Below are positions 16,184-24,586 of a DNA stretch of 35,708 nucleotides, piece after piece; the first letter of the stretch is position 1; every line of letters starts with the position of its first letter. Both the position numbers and the translations under genes were made by a program. The DNA lies in assembly GCA_002342785.1 (NCBI GenBank), contig DDQV01000178.1, positions 1 through 35,708 on the forward strand, given 5' to 3'. The notes under the pieces were generated by a model that did not search any database, had not been told where the DNA came from, and saw nothing but the letters and a program-made list of their open reading frames with translations. The stretch comes from Fusobacteriaceae bacterium UBA2433 (GTDB lineage: Bacteria > Fusobacteriota > Fusobacteriia > Fusobacteriales > Fusobacteriaceae).

Positions 16184-16804
16184 ATGTATATAAATATAGC
16201 GTTACCCAAAGGCAGATTAGGAAAAAAATCATATGAACTTTTAAAAAAAATTGGTTATTCATGTCAAGAGTTAGAGGAAGAAGGAAGAAAACTTGTATTT
16301 ACAAGTGAGGAAAATAAAGTGAGATATTTTTGGGTTAAACCCAGTGACGTTCCTATCTATGTGGAAAAAGGAATTGCAGATCTTGGAGTTTCAGGGATAG
16401 ATGTTCTTATGGAAAGTGAAGCAGATGTCTATGATATGTTAGATCTTGGATTTGGCAAATGTTATTTTGCCATAGCAGCACCAAAGGGATGGAAATATAA
16501 TAGTAGTAGAACTATAAAGATAGCTACAAAGTATATCAATTATTCAAGAAAACATTTTGAAAAAATAGAAAAAAAAGTTGAACTTATTAAATTAAATGGT
16601 TCTGTAGAGTTAGCACCTATTGTTGGTCTTTCTGATGCCATAGTTGATATAGTAGAAACTGGTGCCACATTAAAGGAAAATAATTTGGAGATAATAGAAA
16701 AATTAGAAGATATAAGTGCAAGAGTTATAGTTAATAAAGTAAGTTATAAATTTAAAAACGATACTATAGAAAAAGTACTAGAAAAAATAAGGGAGGAACT
16801 TTAA
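16184..16804 (+). CDS. hisG: ATP phosphoribosyltransferase catalytic subunit, short form
   Basis: 206 residues. First committed step of histidine synthesis (ATP plus PRPP to phosphoribosyl-ATP). It starts with IALPKGRLGKKSYELLKK, and ELAPIVGLSDAIVDIVETGATL (about 143-164) is the PRPP-binding signature. The C-terminal regulatory domain of the long form (about 290 residues) is missing, matching the presence of HisZ as regulator. Its stop overlaps the hisD start by one base (TAATG). Confidence 0.96.
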   Translation: MYINIALPKGRLGKKSYELLKKIGYSCQELEEEGRKLVFTSEENKVRYFWVKPSDVPIYVEKGIADLGVSGIDVLMESEADVYDMLDLGFGKCYFAIAAPKGWKYNSSRTIKIATKYINYSRKHFEKIEKKVELIKLNGSVELAPIVGLSDAIVDIVETGATLKENNLEIIEKLEDISARVIVNKVSYKFKNDTIEKVLEKIREEL

Positions 16805-18087
16805 TGAAAATAATTAAAAGCTCACAATACGATCTTATTAAATCTGAGATCCTTTCTAGGGGAGACTTAGACTATAAAGATATAAATATTACTGTTGAAA
16901 AGATTGTAGAAGATGTAAAACAAAATGGAGATAGTGCAATATTAAAATATACAAAAAAATTTGATGGTGCAGATTTAGAAACTATGGAAGTAACAAAGGA
17001 AGAGATAGACAAAGCTTGGCAAAGAACTCCTCAATCTTTAAAAGATGCTCTTATAAAAGCAGGTAACAACATTAAAAAATTTCATGAAAAACAAAAAAGA
17101 AATTCCTTTATGGATAATGAACTCAAGGGAAAAATAACAGGACAATTAATAAATCCAATTGAAAAAGTAGGGATCTATGTTCCTGGTGGAAAATCATCCT
17201 ATCCATCTACAGTTCTTATGAATGCCATCCCTGGAAAGGTAGCCGGTGTAAAAGAATTAATTATGGTAACTCCTCCTGGAAAAAATGGTGAGATTATGGA
17301 TAATATCTTAGTGGCAGCAAAGATAGCAAATGTAGATAGGATATTTAAAATTGGAGGAGCTCAAGCTATAGCAGGACTGGCATATGGAACACAAACTATT
17401 CCTAAAGTATATAAGATAACAGGACCAGGAAATATCTATGTTGCCTTAGCAAAAAAACAAGTCTATGGAATAGTAGATATTGATATGATAGCAGGTCCTA
17501 GTGAGATCCTTATTATAGCCGATAAATTAGCAAAACCAAAATATATAGCTGCTGATCTACTTTCCCAAGCAGAACATGATGAACTTGCATCTTCTGTATT
17601 GATAACTCCCTGTGAAAAGTTAGCAGAAGCAGTATCTCAAGAGGTAGATCTTCAACTAGAAAACCTTGAAAAAAAAGATATAGCAAAAAAATCATTGGAA
17701 AATTATGGAAGGATTATAATTACAAAAAATTTAGATGAAGCTATAGATATAGCAAATGAAATAGCTCCAGAACATTTAGAACTAATGGTAGCTGAACCAT
17801 TTTTATATATAAATTCTATTAAAAATGCAGGAGCAATATTTGTTGGGGAAAATACTCCTGAACCTCTAGGAGATTACTATGCTGGACCAAATCATACCCT
17901 TCCAACTAATGGAACAGCTAAATTTTCTTCTCCCCTTTCAGTAGATGATTTTATAAAGAAAACATCATTAATATATTATTCTAAAGAAGCATTAGAGGAA
18001 GTGAAAGATACTATTGTAGAGATATCAGACAGTGAAGGATTAACAGCTCACAGTAATTCTATCAAGATTAGATTTGAGGAGGCATAA
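16804..18087 (+). CDS. hisD: histidinol dehydrogenase
   Basis: 427 residues, usual length. It carries out two successive NAD-dependent oxidations of histidinol to histidine. The NAD-site segment GPGNIYVALAKKQVYGIVDID (208-228) is intact. The zinc/catalytic block DLLSQAEHDE gives Gln255 and His258. The later APEHLEL and ending NHTLPTNGTAKFSSPLSVDDF are conserved family regions. It overlaps hisG by one base and is followed by hisC after 2 bp. Confidence 0.97.
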   Translation: MKIIKSSQYDLIKSEILSRGDLDYKDINITVEKIVEDVKQNGDSAILKYTKKFDGADLETMEVTKEEIDKAWQRTPQSLKDALIKAGNNIKKFHEKQKRNSFMDNELKGKITGQLINPIEKVGIYVPGGKSSYPSTVLMNAIPGKVAGVKELIMVTPPGKNGEIMDNILVAAKIANVDRIFKIGGAQAIAGLAYGTQTIPKVYKITGPGNIYVALAKKQVYGIVDIDMIAGPSEILIIADKLAKPKYIAADLLSQAEHDELASSVLITPCEKLAEAVSQEVDLQLENLEKKDIAKKSLENYGRIIITKNLDEAIDIANEIAPEHLELMVAEPFLYINSIKNAGAIFVGENTPEPLGDYYAGPNHTLPTNGTAKFSSPLSVDDFIKKTSLIYYSKEALEEVKDTIVEISDSEGLTAHSNSIKIRFEEA

Positions 18088-18089
18088 TT

Positions 18090-19154
18090 ATGAAATTTTG
18101 GAGTGACACAACTAAAAAATTAAAACCATATATCCCAGGGGAACAACTAAATGAAACAGAGATAGTAAAACTAAATACAAATGAAAATCCATTTTCTCCA
18201 TCTCCTTTGGTTATTCAAGAGATAAAAAAATTAGTAGAAACAGATTTAAAAAAATATCCAGACCCTCAAAGCAATGAATTAAAAGATTCAATAGCTAAGT
18301 TTTATACAACTGATTCTTTTAAAATAGATAATAAAAATATATTTATTGGAAATGGTTCAGATGAAGTTTTAGCCCATGTATTTATGGCGTTCTTCTCTGG
18401 AAAAAAATTATATTTTCCAAATATTACATATAGTTTTTATCCTGTATATTGTGGATTGTATGGGATAGATTATAATCCTGTCCCTCTAAATGAAAAATTT
18501 GAGATAGAAAAAAATAACTATGAAAATTTAGATGGCAATATTATATTCCCAAATCCAAATGCTCCTACAGGTATAGATATGCCTCTAGATATTATTGAAG
18601 AAATTTTAATAAAAAATCCAGATAATTTAGTTGTTGTAGACGAAGCTTATATAGATTTTGGTGGTCAATCAGCATTAGGACTAATAAATAAATATAAAAA
18701 TCTTTTAATCGTACAAACATTTTCAAAATCAAGATCTTTAGCAGGAATGAGGATTGGATTTGCCATGGGAGATAATAACCTAATCGAAGGTCTTACAAGG
18801 GTAAAAGATTCTTTTAATTCATATCCTTTAGATAAAGTAGCACAGATAGCAGGAAAAGCATCTATGGAAGATAAAAAATATTTTGAATATACTTCAAATA
18901 AGATAATAGAAAATAGAGAATGGACTATCTCTCAACTTAAAATCAGAAAAATTGAAACACTTCCTTCTATGGCAAATTTTATATTTGTGAAGGTAGACAA
19001 AGCAGAGAGTATCTATAAAAAATTAAAGGAAAGAAAGATATTAGTAAGATATTTTAACCAACCTTTAATCAATAACTTTTTAAGAATTTCAATAGGAACA
19101 AAAAAAGAGATGGAAATATTAATTAAAAATATAGATGAAATAATGGGGGAATAA
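18090..19154 (+). CDS. hisC: histidinol-phosphate aminotransferase
   Basis: 354 residues, class I/II PLP aminotransferase. It converts imidazole-acetol phosphate and glutamate to histidinol phosphate. FPNPNAPTG (153-161) is the substrate-side loop, VVVDEAYIDFG (181-191) holds the Asp and Tyr that contact PLP, and FSKSRSLAGMRIGFA places the Schiff-base Lys at 213. Its stop overlaps the hisB start (TAATG). Confidence 0.96.
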   Translation: MKFWSDTTKKLKPYIPGEQLNETEIVKLNTNENPFSPSPLVIQEIKKLVETDLKKYPDPQSNELKDSIAKFYTTDSFKIDNKNIFIGNGSDEVLAHVFMAFFSGKKLYFPNITYSFYPVYCGLYGIDYNPVPLNEKFEIEKNNYENLDGNIIFPNPNAPTGIDMPLDIIEEILIKNPDNLVVVDEAYIDFGGQSALGLINKYKNLLIVQTFSKSRSLAGMRIGFAMGDNNLIEGLTRVKDSFNSYPLDKVAQIAGKASMEDKKYFEYTSNKIIENREWTISQLKIRKIETLPSMANFIFVKVDKAESIYKKLKERKILVRYFNQPLINNFLRISIGTKKEMEILIKNIDEIMGE

Positions 19155-19741
19155 TGATGAGAAAAGCCTCAACAAAAAGAATTACAAATGAAACTAATAT
19201 AGAATTAGATCTAAATTTAGATGGAACGGGAAAATATGAGATCTCAACAGGAATTGGATTTTTCGATCACATGATGGAACTTTTTACAAGACACGGTCTC
19301 TTTGATATAAAATTAAAAGTAAAAGGGGATACCTATATCGATTGTCACCATTCAATTGAAGACACAGGAATAGTTTTAGGAAAAGCATTTAAAGAAGCTC
19401 TTGGAGATATGAAGGGTATAAAAAGATATGGAAGTTTTTACCTTCCTATGGATGAAACACTTACTCTCACTGCCCTTGATATCAGTGGAAGAGCATATCT
19501 TCATATGGATCCTATTCCTGATAAAAGAGTTGGAGATATGGAAAGTGAAATGGTAAAAGAATTTTTTTGGGCCTTTGTAAGAAGTGCTCAGATTACCCTT
19601 CATATAAAATTAATTCATGGAGACAATACCCATCATATTATCGAAAGTATATTCAAAGGTGTAGCTAGAGCACTTGACTCTGCTGTAACTATAGATCAAA
19701 GAGTAAAAGGGGAGATCCCTTCTACAAAAGGAGTGATATAA
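19154..19741 (+). CDS. hisB: imidazoleglycerol-phosphate dehydratase (monofunctional)
   Basis: 195 residues. It dehydrates imidazole-glycerol phosphate. Metal-binding motifs are FFDHMMELFTRHG (about 36-48), DCHHSIEDTGI (about 63-73) and THHIIESIFKGVARAL (about 160-175). It lacks the N-terminal HAD phosphatase of the enterobacterial fused HisB, which explains the separate PHP phosphatase upstream. The first two codons are ATG ATG; a GGGGG run fits either start. Confidence 0.96.
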   Translation: MMRKASTKRITNETNIELDLNLDGTGKYEISTGIGFFDHMMELFTRHGLFDIKLKVKGDTYIDCHHSIEDTGIVLGKAFKEALGDMKGIKRYGSFYLPMDETLTLTALDISGRAYLHMDPIPDKRVGDMESEMVKEFFWAFVRSAQITLHIKLIHGDNTHHIIESIFKGVARALDSAVTIDQRVKGEIPSTKGVI

Positions 19742-19743
19742 CA

Positions 19744-20358
19744 ATGATTGCAATTATTGATTACGGTGTTGGAAATATTCATTCAGTTATTAGTGCACTA
19801 AATAAACTTGAAATAGAAAATATTTTGACTGCTGATCCTGAAATAATAAAAGATGCTGATGGAATAATCCTTCCAGGAGTAGGAGCATTTAGAGATGCTA
19901 TAAAAAGTCTTGAAGATACAGGTCTTATTCCCCTTATAAAAGAATGTGCCGCAAATGGTAAACCTCTTCTTGGAATATGCTTAGGTATGCAACTTCTTTA
20001 TGAAAAAAACTTTGAAGATGGAGAATATATAGGACTAGGATTACTAAAGGGTGAAGTTAAATCCTTTGAACCTTATATATCAAAAGATCTTAAGATTCCA
20101 CATATGGGATGGAATAAACTTGAAATAAAAAAAGATTCTCCTTTATTTAAATACCTTGGAGAAGATGAGTTTGTTTATTATGTTCATAGTTATTTAGCCT
20201 TTGGGGATCCTGAAGATCTTCTTGCTTCTAGTGAATATGATATAGAAGTCCCAGGAGTAGTGGGACATAATAATATAATGGGGATACAATTCCATCCTGA
20301 AAAAAGTAGTCATACAGGACTAAAACTATTAAAAGCATTTGGGGAGATGATAAAATGA
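19744..20358 (+). CDS. hisH: imidazole glycerol phosphate synthase, glutaminase subunit
   Basis: 204 residues, class-I glutamine amidotransferase that supplies ammonia to HisF. The nucleophile is Cys79 in LLGICLGMQLLYE, with His184 and Glu186 in IQFHPEKSS completing the triad. It begins IAIIDYGVGNIHSV, typical of HisH. It overlaps hisA by 4 bp (ATGA). Confidence 0.97.
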   Translation: MIAIIDYGVGNIHSVISALNKLEIENILTADPEIIKDADGIILPGVGAFRDAIKSLEDTGLIPLIKECAANGKPLLGICLGMQLLYEKNFEDGEYIGLGLLKGEVKSFEPYISKDLKIPHMGWNKLEIKKDSPLFKYLGEDEFVYYVHSYLAFGDPEDLLASSEYDIEVPGVVGHNNIMGIQFHPEKSSHTGLKLLKAFGEMIK

Positions 20359-21053
20359 TAATTTTTCCAGCAATAGATCTAAAAGATGGAAAAGCAGTAA
20401 GACTTAGTAAGGGAGATTTTAATAAAGTTGATATTTTTTCTAATAATCCTTGGGAAGTAGCAAAAGAATTTGAAAAAAAAGGTGCAGAGTGGATCCATAT
20501 GGTAGATTTAGATGGTGCAAAAGATGGGGAAAATAAAAATCTTGATGTAATAAAAAAAATAAGAGAAACAGTTGATATTAAACTTCAATTAGGCGGTGGA
20601 ATTAGAACTATAGAAACTGCTGAGTTACTTTTAGATCTAGGTATAGATAGAATTATATTAGGAACCGCTGCAATTGAAAATCCAGAACTTTTAAAAACTC
20701 TTGTAAATAAATATGGTGAAAAAATTGCTGTTTCTGTAGATGAAAAAAATGGAAAAGCAGCTACAAAGGGATGGGTCGAAGAAAGTAATATGGATGCCTT
20801 TGAGTTGTGTGAAACTCTAAAAAAAATTGGAGTAAAAACTATAATCTATACAGATATATCAAAAGATGGGATGATGGCAGGACCAAATTTTAAAGCCTAT
20901 GAAAAAATTAATAGATTAGGTGTTGATGTTATAGCTTCTGGTGGAGTAAGTACAACTAAAGATGTAGATATTTTAAAAAAAGAAAATATTTATGGAGCTA
21001 TCATTGGAAAAGCTCTTTACCTAGGAAACATAAAGTTAGAGGAAGTTCTGTAG
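20355..21053 (+). CDS. hisA: ProFAR isomerase
   Basis: 232 residues, TIM barrel. It isomerises the aminoaldose to the ketose form of PRFAR. Asp8 (PAIDLKDG) and Asp129 (SVDEKNG) are the expected catalytic pair. The phosphate-binding loops LGGGIRT (79-85) and ASGGVST near 197 show the two-fold half-barrel symmetry shared with HisF. Start codon overlaps the hisH stop. Confidence 0.96.
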   Translation: MIIFPAIDLKDGKAVRLSKGDFNKVDIFSNNPWEVAKEFEKKGAEWIHMVDLDGAKDGENKNLDVIKKIRETVDIKLQLGGGIRTIETAELLLDLGIDRIILGTAAIENPELLKTLVNKYGEKIAVSVDEKNGKAATKGWVEESNMDAFELCETLKKIGVKTIIYTDISKDGMMAGPNFKAYEKINRLGVDVIASGGVSTTKDVDILKKENIYGAIIGKALYLGNIKLEEVL

Positions 21054-21062
21054 GAGGTAGTT

Positions 21063-21821
21063 ATGATAACTAAAAGAATTATCTCATGTCTTGATGTAAG
21101 AAATGGGAAAGTTGTTAAAGGAATAAAATTTGAAGGTGTGAAAGATATAGAAGATCCTGTAAAACTTGCTAAAATATACAATGATATGGGAGCTGATGAA
21201 CTAGTTTTTTATGATATTACAGCTACCAATGAAGGAAGAAAACTTTTTACAGATATTGTTGAACAAGTAGCAAACGAGGTTTTTATCCCACTTACAGTGG
21301 GAGGAGGAATCAATACTTTAGAAGATTTTGATCGAGTATTAAAAGCTGGTGCAGATAAGGTAAGTGTTAATTCAGGAGCTATAAAAAATCCTGATCTTAT
21401 AAGGGAAGCTGCACTTAAATATGGAAATCAATGTGTAGTTTTATCTATAGATGTAAAAAGAGTAAATGGTTTATTCAAAATATTTTTAAATGGTGGAAGA
21501 AAAGAAACAGAATTAGATGCTATAGAATGGGTAAAAAAATGTTATGAACTTGGAGCAGGAGAAATAGTTGTAAATAGTATAGATATGGATGGAGTAAAAA
21601 AAGGATTTGATCTTGAACTTTTAAAAGCCATAAGTAGTGTGGTGAATGTTCCTGTTATTGCTTCTGGTGGAGCTGGCAAGATGGAAGATTTTAAAATACT
21701 TTTTGAAAACCTTCCAAAAGTAGATGCTGGATTAGCTGCTTCTATATTTCATTTTGGAGAAGTAAAGATACCAAATCTTAAAAATTATTTAAAAGATCAA
21801 AATATAAAAGTTAGAATATAA
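21063..21821 (+). CDS. hisF: imidazole glycerol phosphate synthase, cyclase subunit
   Basis: 252 residues, TIM barrel. With ammonia from HisH it makes imidazole-glycerol phosphate and AICAR. Catalytic Asp11 (SCLDVRNGKVVKG) and Asp130 (LSIDVKRVNG) are present, and TVGGGINT (78-85) and ASGGAGKMEDF near 200 are the phosphate loops. TAGGAGG precedes the ATG, 9 bp after hisA. Confidence 0.97.
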   Translation: MITKRIISCLDVRNGKVVKGIKFEGVKDIEDPVKLAKIYNDMGADELVFYDITATNEGRKLFTDIVEQVANEVFIPLTVGGGINTLEDFDRVLKAGADKVSVNSGAIKNPDLIREAALKYGNQCVVLSIDVKRVNGLFKIFLNGGRKETELDAIEWVKKCYELGAGEIVVNSIDMDGVKKGFDLELLKAISSVVNVPVIASGGAGKMEDFKILFENLPKVDAGLAASIFHFGEVKIPNLKNYLKDQNIKVRI

Positions 21822-21836
21822 TATAAGGGAGGAAAG

Positions 21837-22445
21837 ATGGAAAATATAAAATTTGATGATAAAGGATTGGTCCCTGCTATAATACAAGACTCTAATACTG
21901 GTGAAGTATTGATGCTTGCATATATGAACAAAGAGAGTTACAAAAAAACAATTGAAACTGGATATACATGGTTTTATTCTAGAAGTAGACAAGAACTTTG
22001 GAATAAAGGAGCAACTTCTGGAAATGTTCAAAAAATTAAAGAACTTTCTTATGATTGTGATGGCGATACTTTACTTATAAAAGTAGAACAAACAGGAAAT
22101 GCATGCCATACAGGAAAAAAATCATGTTTCTTTAACAGAGTTACCACAGAAAAAAGTATGACTCTAGGAGAGGTATTTTATGCTCTTGATGATATTTTAA
22201 AGGATAGAAAAATAAATCCTGTAGAAGGTTCTTATACTACCTATCTTTATAAAGAAGGTGTAGACAAGATCCTAAAAAAAGTAGGAGAGGAGTGTGCAGA
22301 AGTAATTATTGCTGCTAAAAATCCCGATAAAACAGAAGTTGTATATGAAGCAAGTGATCTTTTATATCATCTTTTAGTTCTTTTGAATGAACAAGATGTC
22401 AGTCTAGAAAGTATAAAACAACAACTCATAGGAAGGATGAAGTAA
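21837..22445 (+). CDS. hisI: bifunctional phosphoribosyl-AMP cyclohydrolase / phosphoribosyl-ATP pyrophosphatase
   Basis: 202 residues with two domains. The N-terminal HisI cyclohydrolase (about 1-105) has metal ligands in SYDCDGD and the Cys pair in TGNACHTGKKSCFF (Cys90, Cys97). The C-terminal HisE pyrophosphatase (about 110-202) has the KKVGEECAEVIIAAKN helix. It catalyses steps 2 and 3 of the pathway. It is the last gene of the his operon, 15 bp after hisF with GGGAGG before its ATG, and is followed by a strong terminator. Confidence 0.96.
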   Translation: MENIKFDDKGLVPAIIQDSNTGEVLMLAYMNKESYKKTIETGYTWFYSRSRQELWNKGATSGNVQKIKELSYDCDGDTLLIKVEQTGNACHTGKKSCFFNRVTTEKSMTLGEVFYALDDILKDRKINPVEGSYTTYLYKEGVDKILKKVGEECAEVIIAAKNPDKTEVVYEASDLLYHLLVLLNEQDVSLESIKQQLIGRMK

Positions 22446-22467
22446 AATTCTAAATAATAATAATAAT

Positions 22468-22507
22468 AAAGGAGCCATAAGTATTTTTTTACTTATGGCT
22501 CCCTTTT
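22468..22507. terminator. bidirectional terminator, end of his operon
   Basis: GGAGCCATAAGTA (22471-22483) and TACTTATGGCTCC (22490-22502) form a 13-bp stem with a T-rich 6-nt loop. CTTTT follows on the plus strand and CTTTATTATT on the minus strand. It serves the convergent his operon and the minus-strand gene ending at 22512. Confidence 0.9.
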
Positions 22508-22511
22508 AATC

Positions 22512-23150
22512 TTATAAGTATTGAATTTTATAAGAGATAGCCGTTAGAAATAAGGTCACATGAAATGGATTTTCTTCCACTGGCAAATTTAATTTATAGT
22601 AGATAATTTCCTCTAATCTTTTTAAATCTTCTTCATCTGCATCTTTAGCAATTTCAAATACAGTTTTATTTAATAGAGTTCGATTTCTTTCTTCACTTAA
22701 TATTTCTTTAATACCCCTAGAGATAATATGATTTATATCTACATCCTTTCCCTTTTCATCCATTAAGTTTTTAATTTCAACTGCATAACGTAAGATATAT
22801 TCATTTGTATCGTTTATATTGAAATACGATATTTTTTTGTTTATAAATTTACTCATATTGGATATTTTTTCCTCTACTGCATCGATCGATACAATCTCTA
22901 ACAACTTATCATGAGTTTTTTCAAAACGGATATTAACATTTCCATCTACCTCATTTAAAATATCAACTAATCCATCTTCTTTTAATTTTTTTAAAAATTT
23001 AGAAATTATTTTAATATCTGTTTCCATCTTATCAGCAAGTTCACTTACAGAGATACTATAATCTAATGTTTCATTTCCTAATTTAGGTGCAATTAACCCC
23101 TTTAATAAATTAAAAAACGCTATATCTTCAGATATATTCTTATTCATCAT
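22512..23150 (-). CDS. unknown protein, N-terminal winged-helix-like domain
   Basis: 212 residues; I do not recognise the family. Residues about 10-75 look like a small winged helix: ISVSELADKMETDIKIISKFLKKLKEDGLVDILNEVDGNVNIRF reads as helix, turn, recognition helix, then a two-strand wing. The rest is charged and mostly helical (VEEKISNMSKFINKKISYF ... EEILSEERNR-like segments), with a hydrophobic C-terminus (FHVTLFLTAISYKIQYL). It is a possible DNA-binding regulator or replication-type protein. It stands alone, convergent with the his operon and divergent from kdsB. AGGATGG before the first ATG supports the start at 23150. Confidence 0.75.
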   Translation of the reverse strand: MMNKNISEDIAFFNLLKGLIAPKLGNETLDYSISVSELADKMETDIKIISKFLKKLKEDGLVDILNEVDGNVNIRFEKTHDKLLEIVSIDAVEEKISNMSKFINKKISYFNINDTNEYILRYAVEIKNLMDEKGKDVDINHIISRGIKEILSEERNRTLLNKTVFEIAKDADEEDLKRLEEIIYYKLNLPVEENPFHVTLFLTAISYKIQYL

Positions 23151-23317
23151 TTCACCATCCTATTGTGTATATATTAAACTTAAATATTTTTATCTATTTT
23201 ATTATAAATATTAAATTATAATAAATCAATAACAAATTTGTCCCTTTAAAATAAAATATTCTGAATTAATATACTCAAAATAGAGTAAACTTCCTTTTTT
23301 TTTAAACAATTATATTG

Positions 23318-23323
23318 TATAAT
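23318..23323 (+). promoter_or_regulatory. -10 box of the kdsB promoter
   Basis: A perfect TATAAT, 29 bp before the kdsB ATG. The region 17 bp upstream is a T run with no good -35 match. Confidence 0.5.
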
Positions 23324-23352
23324 TAATAAAAAAACAATAATTGGAGGAAAAT

Positions 23353-24090
23353 ATGAAATTTTTAGGAGTTATTCCAGCACGATACGCTTCAACTAGGTTA
23401 GAAGGAAAACCTTTGTCTGATATATCTGGTCATTCTATGATTGAATGGGTATACAAACGTGCCTTACTATCTAATTTAGATCTAGTTGTGGTAGCAACTG
23501 ATAATCAACTTATATATGACAAAGTAAAATCCTTTGGAGGTGAAGTTGTTATGACCTCTAAAGATCATCCTAATGGAACTTCTAGAATAGCTGAAGTTGC
23601 CAAGATCTATGATGATTTTGATGTTATTATAAATATCCAGGGAGATGAACCCCTCATAGAAAAAGATATGATCAACTCTTTAATTACCCCATTTTTAAAT
23701 GACCTTGATTTAAAAATGGCAACTTTAAAACATAAGATAGATGAGATTGAAGAGGTTGAAAACCCAAATAATGTAAAAGTAATTACAACTAAAGATGATT
23801 ACGCAATCTATTTTTCTAGATCCCCCATTCCTTATCCAAGGGAATTAAATATAAATAATTATTTTAAACATGTTGGAATATATGGTTATACAAGAAGTTT
23901 CGTTATCAAATATTCACAGATGGCCCCAACAACTTTAGAGTTATCTGAATCTCTTGAACAACTGAGAGTTTTAGAAAATGGCTATAGAATAAAAGTTTTA
24001 GAGACACCTTATAAAATTGTAGGAGTAGATACAAAGGAAGATTTGAAAAAAGTTAGAGAAATTGTAAAAACAAACAATATCTCATTGTAA
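23353..24090 (+). CDS. kdsB: 3-deoxy-manno-octulosonate cytidylyltransferase
   Basis: 245 residues from the ATG at 23353. The frame extends to a TTG at 23341, but TTGGAGG there is the ribosome binding site, so the ATG is the start. It activates KDO as CMP-KDO for lipopolysaccharide inner-core synthesis. It has the nucleotide-binding start GVIPARYASTRLEGKPL, INIQGDEPLIEKDMI (about 94-108) and YFSRSPIPYPRE. It implies that the organism makes LPS. It is the only LPS gene in the window and appears monocistronic. Confidence 0.96.
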   Translation: MKFLGVIPARYASTRLEGKPLSDISGHSMIEWVYKRALLSNLDLVVVATDNQLIYDKVKSFGGEVVMTSKDHPNGTSRIAEVAKIYDDFDVIINIQGDEPLIEKDMINSLITPFLNDLDLKMATLKHKIDEIEEVENPNNVKVITTKDDYAIYFSRSPIPYPRELNINNYFKHVGIYGYTRSFVIKYSQMAPTTLELSESLEQLRVLENGYRIKVLETPYKIVGVDTKEDLKKVREIVKTNNISL

Positions 24091-24108
24091 CACACTCCTC
24101 CATCTCAT

Positions 24109-24129
24109 CTAGAAAATGGAATTTTCTAG
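24109..24129. repeat. short inverted repeat after kdsB
   Basis: CTAGAAAAT (24109-24117) and ATTTTCTAG (24121-24129) form a 9-bp stem with a 3-nt loop. No T run follows on either strand, so it is a weak candidate for a kdsB terminator or an mRNA-end stabiliser. Confidence 0.35.
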
Positions 24130-24209
24130 TAAAATTATGATAAAATTACTAATAACAATTACTTAATTATAATTAAAAATAAATATTCATTTCATTATTA
24201 TGACATCTG

Positions 24210-24218
24210 TGATATAAT
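24210..24218 (+). promoter_or_regulatory. extended -10 promoter of the 70-residue gene
   Basis: TGATATAAT: a perfect -10 with TGn extension, 25 bp before the start codon. The -35 region is weak. Confidence 0.6.
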
Positions 24219-24243
24219 AACTTATACAAGGGAGAGTGCTGTC

Positions 24244-24456
24244 ATGAATAAGTCTAGAAAGAATAATAATGGTTATATAATTAGAGTAATTGAAAAAACA
24301 ACCGAAGAAGGAACTTTTATAACAGAAAAAAGAGTTGTCAACAGAGAGGAACTCGCATTAAAAGCCTATGATGCACTTTTAGAAAAATATCCTGATCTAA
24401 AGATTGAATGTTTTAATTATAAGACAGGTGAGATGCTTTACAAAAATTTTGAATGA
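24244..24456 (+). CDS. small hypothetical protein, 70 residues
   Basis: I do not recognise it. It has a basic N-terminus (MNKSRKNNNG), then a likely beta-beta-alpha-beta arrangement: YIIRVIEKTTEEG, TFITEKRVVN, an alpha helix REELALKAYDALLEKYP, and a strand DLKIECFNYKTGEMLYKNF. No signal peptide, Cys cluster or membrane segment. Its own promoter (24210-24218), GGGAGAG ribosome binding site and terminator (24464-24489) make it a real, independently transcribed gene. It could be a small regulator or nucleic-acid binder, but nothing seen proves that. Confidence 0.8.
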   Translation: MNKSRKNNNGYIIRVIEKTTEEGTFITEKRVVNREELALKAYDALLEKYPDLKIECFNYKTGEMLYKNFE

Positions 24457-24463
24457 TATTATT

Positions 24464-24489
24464 AAAGATCCATTCTTGGATCTTTTTTT
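24464..24489 (+). terminator. terminator of the 70-residue gene
   Basis: AAAGATCCA-TTCT-TGGATCTTT followed by more T (to 24489), 8 bp after the stop codon. Confidence 0.88.
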
Positions 24490-24518
24490 AATTATCTTTC
24501 TAAAAAAATTATAATAAA

Positions 24519-24559
24519 AAAAAAGATGATCTTTTTAAAATAAAAGAATCATCTTTTTT
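24519..24559. terminator. bidirectional terminator, end of the nucleoside transporter operon
   Basis: AAAAAAGATGAT (24519-24530) and ATCATCTTTTTT (24548-24559) form a 12-bp stem with a 17-nt loop. T runs occur on both strands. It lies 28 bp after the stop of the last permease gene on the minus strand. Confidence 0.8.
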
Positions 24560-24586
24560 ATATTTTTGATAAAATTTATAAATTAT

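Noticed and set aside
22449..22470. TAA-type trinucleotide repeat after hisI
   Set aside because: Only about five units in an AT-rich spacer; too short to suggest a functional microsatellite.
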